Assembly: GCA_030682795.1 (NCBI GenBank)
Contig: JAUXNJ010000010.1
Coordinates: forward strand, 1-64,000
DNA: 64,000 nt
Source of the DNA: Sphingobacteriaceae bacterium
GTDB lineage: Bacteria > Bacteroidota > Bacteroidia > UBA7662
Direction of reading: 5' to 3'
This document shows, in pieces, positions 36,181-45,584 of the stretch. The translations under genes and the position numbers were made by a program. Positions within the stretch are counted from its first letter, which is position 1. Each line of letters opens with the position of its first letter. The notes below the pieces were generated by a model. That model did no database searches and was not told where the DNA came from. It saw only the letters and a program-made list of their open reading frames with translations.

Positions 36181-37848
36181 ATGAACAAGATGAAAGCGTT
36201 TTTCCTGCGTAGCCGCCGTTGGTTGGCGGTGTTGATGATTGGTTTGATGTCGTTGGGCTCTTTGGCCTTCGTCAATAATTATTTCGAACTCTCTAAAAAC
36301 ATCGAAATTTTTACCTCGCTCTACCGCGAAGTCAATACCTATTATGTGGATGAAATAGATCCTGCCAAATTCATGCGCACCGGTATCGATGCCATGATGA
36401 AGAGCTTGGACCCCTATACCGACTACATTTCTGAGTCAGAAATCGAGGATTTTCGTTTTATGACCACGGGTCAATATGGCGGCATCGGCTCGCTTATCTC
36501 CAAAAAAGAAGACGATGTGATCATTGCCGATCCCTATGAAGGCTTCCCAGCCCAAAAGGCCGATTTGCGGGCCGGTGACATTTTGTTAGAGGTAGAAGGG
36601 CAGTCGATGAAGGGCAAAAGCACCGAAGACGTGAGCAAACTGCTTAAGGGCCAACCGCGCACCGAAGTGAAAATCAAAATCAGTCGCTTGGGCGAACCCA
36701 AGCCCCTCGAAAAGGTGCTCATTCGCGAAGAAATTAAGGTAGAAAGTGTGTCGTTCAGCGGCATGATCAACGAAGAAGTGGGCTACATCAACCTCAGTGG
36801 CTTCCGCACCAACGCAGCCAACGAAGTGCTCAAGGCTTTCAACGACCTCAAAAAACAGGGCATGAAAAAATTGGTGTTCGATTTGCGCGGCAACCTCGGC
36901 GGCTCGCTCGACGAAGCCATCCGCATCAGCGGCATTTTTGTGCCCCGTGGCAGCGTGGTGGTAGATACCAAGGGCAAGGTGAAGGAGTGGGACAAAACCT
37001 ACCGTACCACCAACGAACCTTCTGATGTAAATATGCCAATGGTAGTGTTGATAGATGGTTCTTCAGCTTCGGCTTCTGAAATTGTGTCGGGGGTGGTGCA
37101 AGACTACGACCGCGGCGTAGTAATCGGCCAAAAATCGTTCGGCAAAGGCCTCGTGCAAACCGTGCGTCCGTTGACCTACAATACCCAAGTGAAAATCACT
37201 ACTGCGAAATACTACATTCCGAGCGGCCGCTGCATTCAGGCCATCGACTATTCTGAAAAAGACGCCAACAACCGGCCGGTTAAAAAAGCTGATTCATTGC
37301 GCACGGCCTTCAAAACCCGCAATGGCCGGGTGGTTTATGATGCCGGCGGCGTTTCGCCCGACATTGCCACCGATGTGCGTCAACTCAACAACATCACCGC
37401 AGTGCTCGTAGGCAAGCGCCATGTGTTCGACTATGCTACTATTTACCGCAGTAAGCACGCAAGCATCAGCAGTCCCGAAACCTTCAAAATCACCGACGAC
37501 ATTTACAACGATTTCTTGGCATACATCAAAGACAAGGACTACGACTACACCACAGAAAGCGAAAAGCTACTGAACGATTTTAAAGAAAAGGCCACCAAGG
37601 AGCAATATTTTGATGCCATTTCGGCCGAGTACGATGCTTTGATGGAGAAGAAGAAGCGTGATAAGAGCCAGGACATTCAGAAGCACAAAGACGAAATCAA
37701 GTATTTCTTGGAGCAAGAAATTGTGTCGCGTTATTATTATCAAAAGGGCCGTTTGCGGGCATCCTTCAACGATGATGTTGAAATCAAGGAGGCGCTGGCG
37801 GTATTAAATGATGAGGCGAAATACAAGTCTATTCTGAAGCCAAACTAA
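36181..37848 (+). CDS. S41 family carboxy-terminal processing peptidase
   Basis: Periplasmic tail-specific serine protease of the CtpA/Prc family. After an N-terminal signal anchor (WLAVLMIGLMSLGSLAFVNN), residues about 90-180 form a PDZ domain (YGGIGSLISKKEDDVIIAD), and the protease core holds LVFDLRGNLGGSLDEA and the catalytic dyad: Ser in DGSSASASEIVSG (about S297) and Lys in KSFGKGLVQT (about K322), 25 residues apart as in Prc. The ORF is longer upstream; the ATG at 36181 (MNKMKAFFLR) gives a proper signal anchor. It follows yidD by 16 nt. The C-terminal 150 residues are lysine-rich and helical. Confidence 0.94.
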   Translation: MNKMKAFFLRSRRWLAVLMIGLMSLGSLAFVNNYFELSKNIEIFTSLYREVNTYYVDEIDPAKFMRTGIDAMMKSLDPYTDYISESEIEDFRFMTTGQYGGIGSLISKKEDDVIIADPYEGFPAQKADLRAGDILLEVEGQSMKGKSTEDVSKLLKGQPRTEVKIKISRLGEPKPLEKVLIREEIKVESVSFSGMINEEVGYINLSGFRTNAANEVLKAFNDLKKQGMKKLVFDLRGNLGGSLDEAIRISGIFVPRGSVVVDTKGKVKEWDKTYRTTNEPSDVNMPMVVLIDGSSASASEIVSGVVQDYDRGVVIGQKSFGKGLVQTVRPLTYNTQVKITTAKYYIPSGRCIQAIDYSEKDANNRPVKKADSLRTAFKTRNGRVVYDAGGVSPDIATDVRQLNNITAVLVGKRHVFDYATIYRSKHASISSPETFKITDDIYNDFLAYIKDKDYDYTTESEKLLNDFKEKATKEQYFDAISAEYDALMEKKKRDKSQDIQKHKDEIKYFLEQEIVSRYYYQKGRLRASFNDDVEIKEALAVLNDEAKYKSILKPN

Positions 37849-37849
37849 G

Positions 37850-38671
37850 GTGCCCGGGCTCGAAGAACTCATAGTTTTTGCCCTCTTTGGCATTCTGAGC
37901 GGTCTGATTGGTGGTTTTTTAGGCGTTGGTGGGGGTACGGTATATGTACCTGTGCTTACCGCCTGGTTTGCCAGTCAGCAACATCATGGCCCCGCTTTTG
38001 TAACCTTTATCATTGGCAATTCCTTGTTTTTAACGCTGATTTCGGGCTTGAGCGGCTCTTTTAAGCAGTGGCGACTGGGTAATTTTCACCTCAAAGACAC
38101 CCTCCTGGTTGGAGGCGCCGGGGCAGTTACAGCTTTGAGCACCAGCATCTATATTTCCCAGGTAAGTTGGTACGACAAAAAGCAGTTTGCGCTGCTTTTT
38201 ACTTTTGTGTTGGTGCCCTTGATTCTTCGCATGTTATTTAAAAAAGCGAGTACCGATATGCTTGCCTTCAACAAAGCAGACCGGCCGAAATTACTTTTGG
38301 TGGGTGGATTAAGTGGCATCGTATCAGCCCTCTCGGGTTTAGGAGGCGGGGTGGTGATGGTTCCTTTGCTGGTCGATATTTTGAATTATCCCCTTAAAAA
38401 AGCAGCATCAGTAAGCTTGGGTGCCATTGTATTGATGGCCTTGAGTACCGTGAGTTGGTATGCTTTTCAATTCGACAGTCCCGTTTTTAGCGAATGGCAA
38501 ATTGGCATGATTGCCCTGCCCGCAGTGCTACCGATGGCCCTCGGGGTGATGCTGGCAGCACCTTGGGGGGTGCGCCTGTCGACCAAAGTAGCGCCACTTT
38601 ACAGCAAAGTCTTTTTCTTGCTGTTTTTTATAGTCGTAATTTTGCAAATGCATTTTAACATTTTTGGCTGA
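37850..38671 (+). CDS. TauE/SafE family membrane permease
   Basis: Predicted inner-membrane exporter of sulfonate, sulfite or related anions. The 273-aa protein has eight or so membrane helices, the first including LFGILSGLIGGFLGVGGGTVYVPVL and the internal repeat GGLSGIVSALSGLGGGVVMVPLLV, the two glycine-rich signatures of the family. The start is GTG at 37850, one nt after the S41 stop. Substrate is not determinable from sequence. Neighbours are proteolysis and translation genes, so the operon placement gives no functional hint. Confidence 0.9.
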   Translation: MPGLEELIVFALFGILSGLIGGFLGVGGGTVYVPVLTAWFASQQHHGPAFVTFIIGNSLFLTLISGLSGSFKQWRLGNFHLKDTLLVGGAGAVTALSTSIYISQVSWYDKKQFALLFTFVLVPLILRMLFKKASTDMLAFNKADRPKLLLVGGLSGIVSALSGLGGGVVMVPLLVDILNYPLKKAASVSLGAIVLMALSTVSWYAFQFDSPVFSEWQIGMIALPAVLPMALGVMLAAPWGVRLSTKVAPLYSKVFFLLFFIVVILQMHFNIFG

Positions 38672-38684
38672 GGCCGCATTGACC

Positions 38685-40355
38685 ATGAAATATATCTTAC
38701 TCCTCCTTTTAAGCTTACAATTGCCTTTTGCCCACGCACAAGTACCGGTTGAAGCCTTATCGCCGCGCCTCAAATACCATGTGTATTATTTGGCCGATGA
38801 CAGTTTGCAGGGGCGTCAAACTGGCTCTCCTGGCGAGCAAAAGGCGGCCAATTATCTGATCAAAAACTTTGCGGAAATGGGCTTGCAGCCGGCTGGGGAC
38901 AAAGGCAATTGGCGTCAGGCCTTTACTTTCACCGGAAGACAAGAGTTTGGTAAGAGCAATAGTCTGCAAATCGATGGCAAAAAGCAGAAATGGCTAACAG
39001 CTTGGTTTACCCTGCCGCAAAGTGCCACCGGTTCGGCCAGTGGCGCCTTGGTGAATGTAGGCTATGGCATCAGTAACAAAGAGCTGGGGCATGATGATTA
39101 TGCTGCTCAGAAGGAATTATCTGGTAAAATTCTGCTCATCCAACTAAACAGTCCCGACGGCAACAACCCTCATGGTAAATTTGGTGCAGATGCCCAAATC
39201 GACCGTAAACTGCGCCTAGCAGCGGAAAAAGGGGCTATCGGGGTTGTTTTTTATCCTGGAAGTGCAGAAGACGCCTTGCCGGTGGACCAGCTAGATCGCC
39301 GCACCCAGCAACTCGAATTACCGGCTGTATGTTTGCGCTGGGATGCCTGGCAAGCCCTACAGTCGGGAGACCTCAAAAGCGCCAGTTTTCAAACCCAAAT
39401 CATCCGCCATCAAATCACAGGCAATAACGTGGTGGCCTACCTCGATCGCGGGGCACCTTATACCATCGTATTTGGGGCGCATTACGACCACCTGGGGCTG
39501 GGTGAATACGGCAGTTCTTTGCACGCAGGCGAGCCAGCCATCCACAATGGGGCCGATGACAATGCAAGTGGAACCGCTGGTTTGATTGAATTGGCGCGCT
39601 ATTTCAGTAAGCAACCTAAGTCTAAGTACAACTATTTGTTCATGGCCTTTTCGGGAGAGGAACTCGGTCTTTTGGGTTCCGCTTATTTTGCTAAAAATCC
39701 CACGGTGGATTTGTCGAAGGTGGCGGCCATGTTGAACATGGACATGATTGGACGGCTCGACCCTACCACCAAGCAGATTGGGGTAAACGGCGTAGGCACT
39801 TCTCCAGTTTGGAAGCTGCTGGTCGACAGTTTGGCTTATGGCCTCCAACCTAAAACCACCGAAGCCGGTACTGGCGCTTCGGATCACACCTCCTTTTACT
39901 TGCAAGACATCCCCGTTTTACACTACTTCTCGGGCACCCATGGCGATTACCACAAGCCCTCCGACGATGCCGATAAGCTAAATTATGAGGGCATGGCTGA
40001 GGTGGTGAATTACATTATTCGCATGACCAACGCCCTGGAAAGCGGCGAAAAATTGGCTTTTGTAAAAACCAGCGATGCCGATAGCCGCTCAGCCCCTCGG
40101 TTCAAAGTGACTTTAGGCATCATGCCCGACTATTTTTACGAGGGGAGAGGCATTAAAGTGGATGGTGTAACTGCGGGTCGCGCAGCTGACAAAGCCGGCG
40201 TGCTCAAAGGCGATTTGCTTTTGGAGATAGGAGAATATGAGCTCGCCGATATGCAAGCTTATATGCAAGCTTTGGCCGCCTTCAATAAAGGAGATAGTGC
40301 TAAGCTTAAGCTCATTCGTGGCACTGAAACCTTGGAGCTCAACTTGAAGTTTTAA
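38685..40355 (+). CDS. Secreted M28 family peptidase with C-terminal PDZ domain
   Basis: Secreted zinc aminopeptidase. Signal peptide MKYILLLLLSLQLPFAHA; the ATG at 38685 is preferred over the ORF start 21 nt upstream because it begins the signal peptide. A PA domain (about residues 100-230) interrupts before the catalytic domain, whose ligands are visible in FGAHYDHLGLG, NGADDNASGTAG, FSGEELGLLGS and MLNMDMIGR, with the last His in LHYFSGTHGDYHKPSDD. A PDZ domain ends the protein (RGIKVDGVTAGRAADKAGVL). The 3' end overlaps tsaB by one base (TAATG). Different in layout from the M28 protein at 22242. Confidence 0.94.
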   Translation: MKYILLLLLSLQLPFAHAQVPVEALSPRLKYHVYYLADDSLQGRQTGSPGEQKAANYLIKNFAEMGLQPAGDKGNWRQAFTFTGRQEFGKSNSLQIDGKKQKWLTAWFTLPQSATGSASGALVNVGYGISNKELGHDDYAAQKELSGKILLIQLNSPDGNNPHGKFGADAQIDRKLRLAAEKGAIGVVFYPGSAEDALPVDQLDRRTQQLELPAVCLRWDAWQALQSGDLKSASFQTQIIRHQITGNNVVAYLDRGAPYTIVFGAHYDHLGLGEYGSSLHAGEPAIHNGADDNASGTAGLIELARYFSKQPKSKYNYLFMAFSGEELGLLGSAYFAKNPTVDLSKVAAMLNMDMIGRLDPTTKQIGVNGVGTSPVWKLLVDSLAYGLQPKTTEAGTGASDHTSFYLQDIPVLHYFSGTHGDYHKPSDDADKLNYEGMAEVVNYIIRMTNALESGEKLAFVKTSDADSRSAPRFKVTLGIMPDYFYEGRGIKVDGVTAGRAADKAGVLKGDLLLEIGEYELADMQAYMQALAAFNKGDSAKLKLIRGTETLELNLKF

Positions 40356-41035
40356 TGGCAGCAAATATTTTGCTCATTGATACAGCCAGCTCGGTGTGCC
40401 ATGTGGGCTTGCTGCAAGGCGAGCGGCTTTGGCAGCGGTCGTTGCACGAAGCATTCAAACATGCCGAGCAGCTTACCAGCACCATCGATGGGTTGATGCA
40501 GGAGTCAGGACTGGCTTACGCGCAGCTCGATGCGGTGGCGGTAACGGGTGGACCAGGTTCCTACACGGGTTTACGCATTGGAGCAGCTACGGCCAAAGGC
40601 ATTTGCTTTGGTACGGGTGCCAAGCTGCTGGCGTTAAATACACTCGAGGTAATGTGCGAGGGCTTCAAACAGGCGCATGCTAATTTGCCTGCCGATGCAG
40701 TATTCATCCCCATGTTGGATGCCCGTCGCATGGAGGTGTTTACCATGGTTCAGGATTCAAGTGGTCAAACGCTCCTGCAGGGGCAAGCTTTGGTCTTAGA
40801 GGCCAATAGTTATGAAGCTTGGCAAGATCAGCCTTGTTATTTTTTTGGTGATGGAGCTGGCAAGTTTAAAAATCTTTTTGAGAAGCCCATTGCAAATTTT
40901 TATGACGCACTTTATTTAAACCCTGAAGCCATGGCTACACTGGCAAAAAGGGCCTTTGCATTAGGTAATTTCGAGTCGGTTGCGTATTATCGTCCTGATT
41001 ATCATAAAGATTTCTATACCCCGGCTGCAAAATAA
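40355..41035 (+). CDS. tsaB: tRNA threonylcarbamoyladenosine biosynthesis protein TsaB
   Basis: Partner of TsaD in making the t6A modification at position 37 of ANN-decoding tRNAs. The 226-aa protein shows the ASKHA start NILLIDTASSVCHVGLLQ, the TsaB-typical VAVTGGPGSYTGLRIGAATAKG and IPMLDARRMEVFTMV. ATG overlaps the stop of the M28 gene. The gene order peptidase-tsaB is not diagnostic. No tsaD or tsaE in this window. Confidence 0.95.
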   Translation: MAANILLIDTASSVCHVGLLQGERLWQRSLHEAFKHAEQLTSTIDGLMQESGLAYAQLDAVAVTGGPGSYTGLRIGAATAKGICFGTGAKLLALNTLEVMCEGFKQAHANLPADAVFIPMLDARRMEVFTMVQDSSGQTLLQGQALVLEANSYEAWQDQPCYFFGDGAGKFKNLFEKPIANFYDALYLNPEAMATLAKRAFALGNFESVAYYRPDYHKDFYTPAAK

Positions 41036-41044
41036 TTGGTTGAC

Positions 41045-41069
41045 ATTCAAACAAAACACCCGTTTGAAT
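41045..41069. promoter_or_regulatory. Inverted repeat upstream of the second ArsR gene, candidate operator
   Basis: ATTCAAAC and GTTTGAAT form a perfect 8-bp inverted repeat around a 9-nt spacer, 38 nt before the ArsR ATG. ArsR regulators often bind such repeats over their own promoter. No T run follows, so it is not a terminator. Confidence 0.55.
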
Positions 41070-41107
41070 TGATATTAATTAATCTCTCACCAATAAGGTA
41101 GCGAACT

Positions 41108-41434
41108 ATGAACAGTCCTGGAATCGTAAAATTGCAAAACAACATGGATCAACTCGATTTGAATGATTTGAAGCTGGCCACGAAAGTATTTCGTGCTATC
41201 AATCATCCATTGCGGTTGAACATAGTGCGTTTGATTGAGGAATTTGGTCGTTTATCAGTTACTCAAATTTACTTTAAGCTGCGCATCGAACAGTCGGTTG
41301 CCTCTCAGCACCTGGCCATCTTGCGTGAATGTGATTTACTTGAGGCAACGCGGGATGGTAAAAATATTTATTACGCCATCAACACGCCTCGCTTAAACGC
41401 CATTCAAAGGAGTATTCAAACCCTCAGGGCCTGA
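41108..41434 (+). CDS. ArsR-family transcriptional regulator
   Basis: A 108-aa winged-helix regulator. DNA recognition helices are LSVTQIYFKLRIEQSVASQHLAILRECDLL, with the wing EATRDGKNIYYAIN. No metal-binding Cys pair; only one Cys. It follows tsaB after 72 nt that contain a palindrome, and probably controls itself. The 3' end overlaps the converging lamin-tail protein gene by 11 nt. Different in sequence from the ArsR at 25394, so not a recent duplication. Inducer unknown. Confidence 0.9.
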   Translation: MNSPGIVKLQNNMDQLDLNDLKLATKVFRAINHPLRLNIVRLIEEFGRLSVTQIYFKLRIEQSVASQHLAILRECDLLEATRDGKNIYYAINTPRLNAIQRSIQTLRA

Positions 41435-43955
41435 GTCTACTAACGACAATTCGTTCCATTAGTCTGCCTGCTTCTCCGGTTTCCTCATAATAGGAGGCTT
41501 GAAGCAAATAGGCACCCGTCTGTAAGGACCTACCTTGCAAGGTGCCATCCCAAATAATTTCTACTAAGTCATGGCATAACTGCAGGGGTAAGAGTGTTCC
41601 TAATGACTTGCCACCCAAGTCTAAGACCTCAATTTTTAGCATTTGAGGGCCTTTAGCTACATATTGTATATGCATTCGTTCGAATGCTTCGGGCCGAATG
41701 AGCTGTGGCTCCACTCGCCAGCCTGCTTTTGTGGTTGGTAACCATGTTATTCTGCTATTTTTTAGACCGGGCGTACCCCTGACGCTACTTTGTGCGCTAC
41801 TGAAGTTGGAAGTTGGGGAACCCTCTAGGCGTTCCAAGGCCATACCACGTGTGTCGCGTAGTAAAGGATGATGTAAGCTATCGTGAAACAGTAGCCGGTC
41901 TACTGCACTGCCTGCCTGGTCAAGCAGTAGCAGTCGGCCTCCAGATTGGTTGATGGTAGGCCATGAACTCATTTGAAAACGATTTTCCAAGGGTACCGAG
42001 CCAAAATCACGTCTTAGGGCGAGCGTGTCTCGGCAAAATACGATGTACTGTCCAGGAAAGATGACCAGTGGCCAAGTACTAAGCACCACCGCCTGACTGG
42101 GAAGCCAATCAGTGTTGGCTGAACTAACGAGTACCTTACTGAGGTCAATCAGTTGATCGCTGGCATTCAAAAGCTCAAAATAGCTAGTGCCAGCGCTATT
42201 TGGCCGATAATAAATTTCGTTAAAAATGAGCGCATTCGCTTTGGGAGCACTTCCTTTTCCGATGCGATAATGGGTGGTTTGTACCACTTGGCCGTGACAA
42301 TCGTACCAATCGCCTATGGTAAGAGAAACCGAATTTCGGGAAGTAGCTGCAGCGGTTATGGGAAGTCGCCATTGTGGTGAAAATTGTGTGTTTAAGTTCA
42401 GGAGAGAGGTGTCTTCCTCTATTTTCATCCACCCAGGCAATACGGCATGTGAAAACTGCAACAATACACTGTCGCTGTTAAGCCAGTACGCATATAGCAG
42501 GTGTGGCCAAGCAGGGGGAACAGGACTGCCGTGGATGCTGTTGGCTTGTCCTGGACTGCCACCGTTGGGGTGCTGGCTGGCCTTCCAATTGCTGCTGTCG
42601 ATGCAGCTGCTGCTTGGTGACACCCGTTCGTAAGTCCAGCCGCCTTGCTGCTTTACCACATTTCCCAGCCAGGATACATGGTAGTAAACCGAATCAAGCA
42701 CCAACCCATTGCGGTTACTCAAGCGAAGCCGGTCTTGATCGTTATTGAGGGATGGCCAAGGCTGTACTGGTAAAACAGGGCCATAGCCGGTCCATAAATT
42801 CAGGGCATTAGACGGAACGAGCAGTACAAAGCTTTTTGGGGGGATGACATATGCTGGTAGCTCAGCCGCTGTCCCCGGATCACTCAACAGCCAACCACCT
42901 ATGTTTATGGGGAAATCGGTTGTGTTGTGCAATTCTACAAATTCGGTTTCGGGCAGGGCTATTACAGGACTGGGATCGGCCATGAATTCATTGATCACCA
43001 CATCTCCTCTTTGTAGTTGGCGGTTAAGTATTTGAAGCGTGGTATCGAGCACATTACCGGCGCTGTCGCTGAGGCGTACATCGAGTTCGAGCAGGGCGGG
43101 ACTAGCAAAGGGCTGCAGCCATTCAAGGTAGATGGAGGTATCTGCACCAGGAGTGACTCCCAAAGGCGACCCGAAGCCTACGAGTTGGTAACTAGCAGGA
43201 TGCAGCAGTTCATTGGCTCTTGGCCATTCCGAAAATTTAAGCTCCCAAGCGCGGTCACCAAGCAGCCGCGAGCGGGTAATTTGAGGAGCTATGGTATCGG
43301 GCATGCCACTACCCATTACTTCAAAATCATCGAAGTAAAATTTATCAGCCCGGGTTGCGGTATACACCAGACGCAAGCCGAACCACGAGCTGTTTGGATG
43401 CACCAAATCCGATGCCGTGCCTTCGAGCACATAGTGTTGTCCTGAACCGCTGCTGTCGGCCCACAGCTGCCAAACCCCTTGGGCATTGCGCTCCACCTTT
43501 ACCTTGAGTAGGTTGTTGTTGCGGTTGAGGAGGCCATCGCGCCCATCGATGATTTTGGTGCGTGTGCTGCCGGTTTGGCGATACAGACTTACTTCATCGG
43601 TGGTATTGCCAATGCGCACAAAATAGCCGTTGAGCGGTCCATCCAAATGTGCTTGGTCGCTCACCACATACACATCGGCATAATTGGTAGAGGAAGGGTT
43701 GAACTCGAGTCGCGACCACCACTCCCAACTTGCTGCATGAATGGCTTGGGAAGCAGTATGGAGCAGGGAGCGTGTGCTGCCGCTTGGGGCCAGCAGCTGC
43801 AGCTGGCGCTGGGCATTGACGGTAAAATGGCTGCTGTCGCCCATCCAGGCAGGTGCCGCGTGAAAATTGCTGTCGCTGAAGGTGTCGACAAATTGTGCGT
43901 TGCAAAAACGGCCCAAACTGAGCCATAGGAGTAGAAGTGAGGCTAAAGTTTTCAT
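41424..43955 (-). CDS. Secreted lamin-tail domain protein
   Basis: Large (843 aa) exported protein. Signal peptide MKTLASLLLLWLSLGRFCNA. Residues 20-220 look like a concanavalin-type beta sandwich (SSTNYADVYVVSDQAHLDG). Two lamin-tail domains are suggested by VINEFMADPSPVIALPETEF followed by VELHN (about 315) and ALIFNEIYYRPNSAGTSYFE (about 590). The last 90 residues (RMHIQYVAKGPQMLKIEVLDLGG onward, then TGAYLLQASYYEETG) resemble an FlgD-like or T9SS type A-like Ig fold, so T9SS export is plausible but weaker than for the first gene. No catalytic residues identified. It is a single gene, converging with ArsR and divergent from asd. Confidence 0.85.
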   Translation of the reverse strand: MKTLASLLLLWLSLGRFCNAQFVDTFSDSNFHAAPAWMGDSSHFTVNAQRQLQLLAPSGSTRSLLHTASQAIHAASWEWWSRLEFNPSSTNYADVYVVSDQAHLDGPLNGYFVRIGNTTDEVSLYRQTGSTRTKIIDGRDGLLNRNNNLLKVKVERNAQGVWQLWADSSGSGQHYVLEGTASDLVHPNSSWFGLRLVYTATRADKFYFDDFEVMGSGMPDTIAPQITRSRLLGDRAWELKFSEWPRANELLHPASYQLVGFGSPLGVTPGADTSIYLEWLQPFASPALLELDVRLSDSAGNVLDTTLQILNRQLQRGDVVINEFMADPSPVIALPETEFVELHNTTDFPINIGGWLLSDPGTAAELPAYVIPPKSFVLLVPSNALNLWTGYGPVLPVQPWPSLNNDQDRLRLSNRNGLVLDSVYYHVSWLGNVVKQQGGWTYERVSPSSSCIDSSNWKASQHPNGGSPGQANSIHGSPVPPAWPHLLYAYWLNSDSVLLQFSHAVLPGWMKIEEDTSLLNLNTQFSPQWRLPITAAATSRNSVSLTIGDWYDCHGQVVQTTHYRIGKGSAPKANALIFNEIYYRPNSAGTSYFELLNASDQLIDLSKVLVSSANTDWLPSQAVVLSTWPLVIFPGQYIVFCRDTLALRRDFGSVPLENRFQMSSWPTINQSGGRLLLLDQAGSAVDRLLFHDSLHHPLLRDTRGMALERLEGSPTSNFSSAQSSVRGTPGLKNSRITWLPTTKAGWRVEPQLIRPEAFERMHIQYVAKGPQMLKIEVLDLGGKSLGTLLPLQLCHDLVEIIWDGTLQGRSLQTGAYLLQASYYEETGEAGRLMERIVVSRLRP

Positions 43956-43981
43956 CTTTCAAATAAGGAGAAGAAAAACAT

Positions 43982-43989
43982 TAATTTTG
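43982..43989 (+). promoter_or_regulatory. -7 promoter element of asd (TAATTTTG)
   Basis: TAATTTTG matches TAnnTTTG, 33 nt before the asd ATG. The -33 region has only a weak TTTC match. Confidence 0.4.
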
Positions 43990-44022
43990 CCGCATCTTTT
44001 ATCACAAATTGCGCATTTTACC

Positions 44023-45018
44023 ATGAAAATAGCTGTAGTAGGGGCCACCGGAATGGTTGGCGAGATGATGCGTCGGGTTTTAACCGAGCGCGCTTTTCCA
44101 GTAACTGAGTTTTTGGCAGTAGCCTCTGCCCGTTCGGTGGGCAAGGAGGTGGACTTCAAAGGCAAGACCTATAAGGTGATTTCGATGGAGGATGCGGTGG
44201 CTGCCCGGCCCGATATTGCCCTGTTTTCAGCTGGTGGTAGCGTATCACGAGAGTGGGCGCCGCGTTTTGCCGAAGTGGGCACGGTGGTGATCGACAACAG
44301 CTCGGCTTGGCGCATGGATGCCGACCGGCCGCTGGTGGTGCCGGAGTTGAATGCCGACATCCTCACTAAAAACGACAAAATAATTGCCAATCCCAATTGC
44401 AGCACCATTCAGTTGGTGGTGGCGCTCAACCTCCTCCACCAGCGTTACAAGGCGCGGCGCATTGTGGTGAGCACTTACCAGAGTGTTACAGGTACCGGGG
44501 TGAAGGCCGTAACCCAGCTTATGAACGAAAGGGCGGGTCTTAGCGGGGAGATGGCTTATCAGCATCCGATCGACCTCAATTGTTTGCCGCAAATCGATAT
44601 TTTTACCGACAATGGCTATACCAAGGAAGAACTCAAAATGACCAATGAAACGGTCAAAATAATGCGTGATCCGCAGATTCGCCTCACCGCTACTACGGTG
44701 CGGGTACCTGTAATGGGCGGCCACAGCGAGGCGGTGAATGTGGAGTTTGAAGAGGAGTTCGACTTGGCCGAAGTTCGTGCCTTGCTGGCGAAGAGTCCTG
44801 GCGTACTGGTAGAAGACGAGCCCAAAGCAGGTGTTTACCCCATGCCGATTAACAGTCACAACCGTGATGAGGTGTTTGTAGGCCGTTTGCGCCGCGACGA
44901 AACCCAGCCGCGTACGTTGAATATGTGGGTGGTAGCCGATAATTTGCGCAAGGGCGCGGCTACCAATGCCGTGCAAATTGCGGAGTATTTGGTAGAGCAG
45001 GGTTTGGTAGGGGCCTAA
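44023..45018 (+). CDS. asd: Aspartate-semialdehyde dehydrogenase
   Basis: Converts aspartyl phosphate to aspartate semialdehyde with NADPH, feeding lysine, threonine, methionine and diaminopimelate synthesis. The protein has the Rossmann start KIAVVGATGMVGEMMRRVL, FSAGGSVSREWAP, the active-site Cys C126 in ANPNCSTIQLVVA, and the general acid-base region GHSEAVNVEFEEEF. The ORF in the track begins 52 codons earlier; the ATG at 44023 gives the normal 331-aa length. The next gene starts 6 nt after its stop. Confidence 0.97.
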   Translation: MKIAVVGATGMVGEMMRRVLTERAFPVTEFLAVASARSVGKEVDFKGKTYKVISMEDAVAARPDIALFSAGGSVSREWAPRFAEVGTVVIDNSSAWRMDADRPLVVPELNADILTKNDKIIANPNCSTIQLVVALNLLHQRYKARRIVVSTYQSVTGTGVKAVTQLMNERAGLSGEMAYQHPIDLNCLPQIDIFTDNGYTKEELKMTNETVKIMRDPQIRLTATTVRVPVMGGHSEAVNVEFEEEFDLAEVRALLAKSPGVLVEDEPKAGVYPMPINSHNRDEVFVGRLRRDETQPRTLNMWVVADNLRKGAATNAVQIAEYLVEQGLVGA

Positions 45019-45024
45019 TAACGG

Positions 45025-45582
45025 ATGGACAATCCTAAATTATATATGGTCTTACTCGGCTGCAAGCCTGCAGGGCGGCATACCGAGCAGCACGATGTTT
45101 TTTTCGGCATTGCAGCGCAACTGCGTGATTTGATACCCGATTTTAAGACGTTTTGGCCCGAAGCCAAAGGCAAATTGCATGTAGATGGTTGGCGGGAAGT
45201 GCAAAATGTAAATGGTTACCGGATACAGCTGGTTCCTCGCGAGCAAGCCCTTCCCCAGGCCATCAAATTGTTTTTCATCAACCTCGGCGGTTATAAGCCC
45301 GGGGAGTTTGAGGAGTTTCATTACAAAATGCTGGTGGCAGCGCCCACCAAGGCAGAGGCAGTGCGGGTGGCCAAGCAGACCGCTTTCTTTAAACATACCG
45401 GCTTTGCCGGCGCCAACGCCCACATTGATGATCAGTATGGGGTAGATGTGGATGATGTAGTGGAGGTGGAGGAGATTTTGCCTGCTTCCACGCGCGAGCG
45501 GTTTGCATTGCAGTTTGAGGTAGCGGCTTCTTTACAAGAAGATCAACTGCAATTGGGCTATTTCAAGCTCAGTCTTCTTTAA
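45025..45582 (+). CDS. DUF1543 domain protein
   Basis: Cytoplasmic 185-aa protein of unknown function. The pattern LYMVLLGCKPAGRHTEQHDVFFGI followed by GKLHVDGWREVQNVNGYRI is the DUF1543 signature as I know it, with a second half-repeat (EFHYKMLVAAPTKAEAVRVAKQT and AHIDDQYGVDVDDVVEVE). It follows asd by 6 nt, so the two are probably co-transcribed, but no functional link is known to me. It converges with the DUF3050 gene, 2 nt apart. Confidence 0.85.
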   Translation: MDNPKLYMVLLGCKPAGRHTEQHDVFFGIAAQLRDLIPDFKTFWPEAKGKLHVDGWREVQNVNGYRIQLVPREQALPQAIKLFFINLGGYKPGEFEEFHYKMLVAAPTKAEAVRVAKQTAFFKHTGFAGANAHIDDQYGVDVDDVVEVEEILPASTRERFALQFEVAASLQEDQLQLGYFKLSLL

Positions 45583-45584
45583 AC

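Noticed and set aside
44245-44976. 243-aa minus-strand ORF
   Set aside because: Antisense shadow of asd, whose conserved motifs fix the coding frame.
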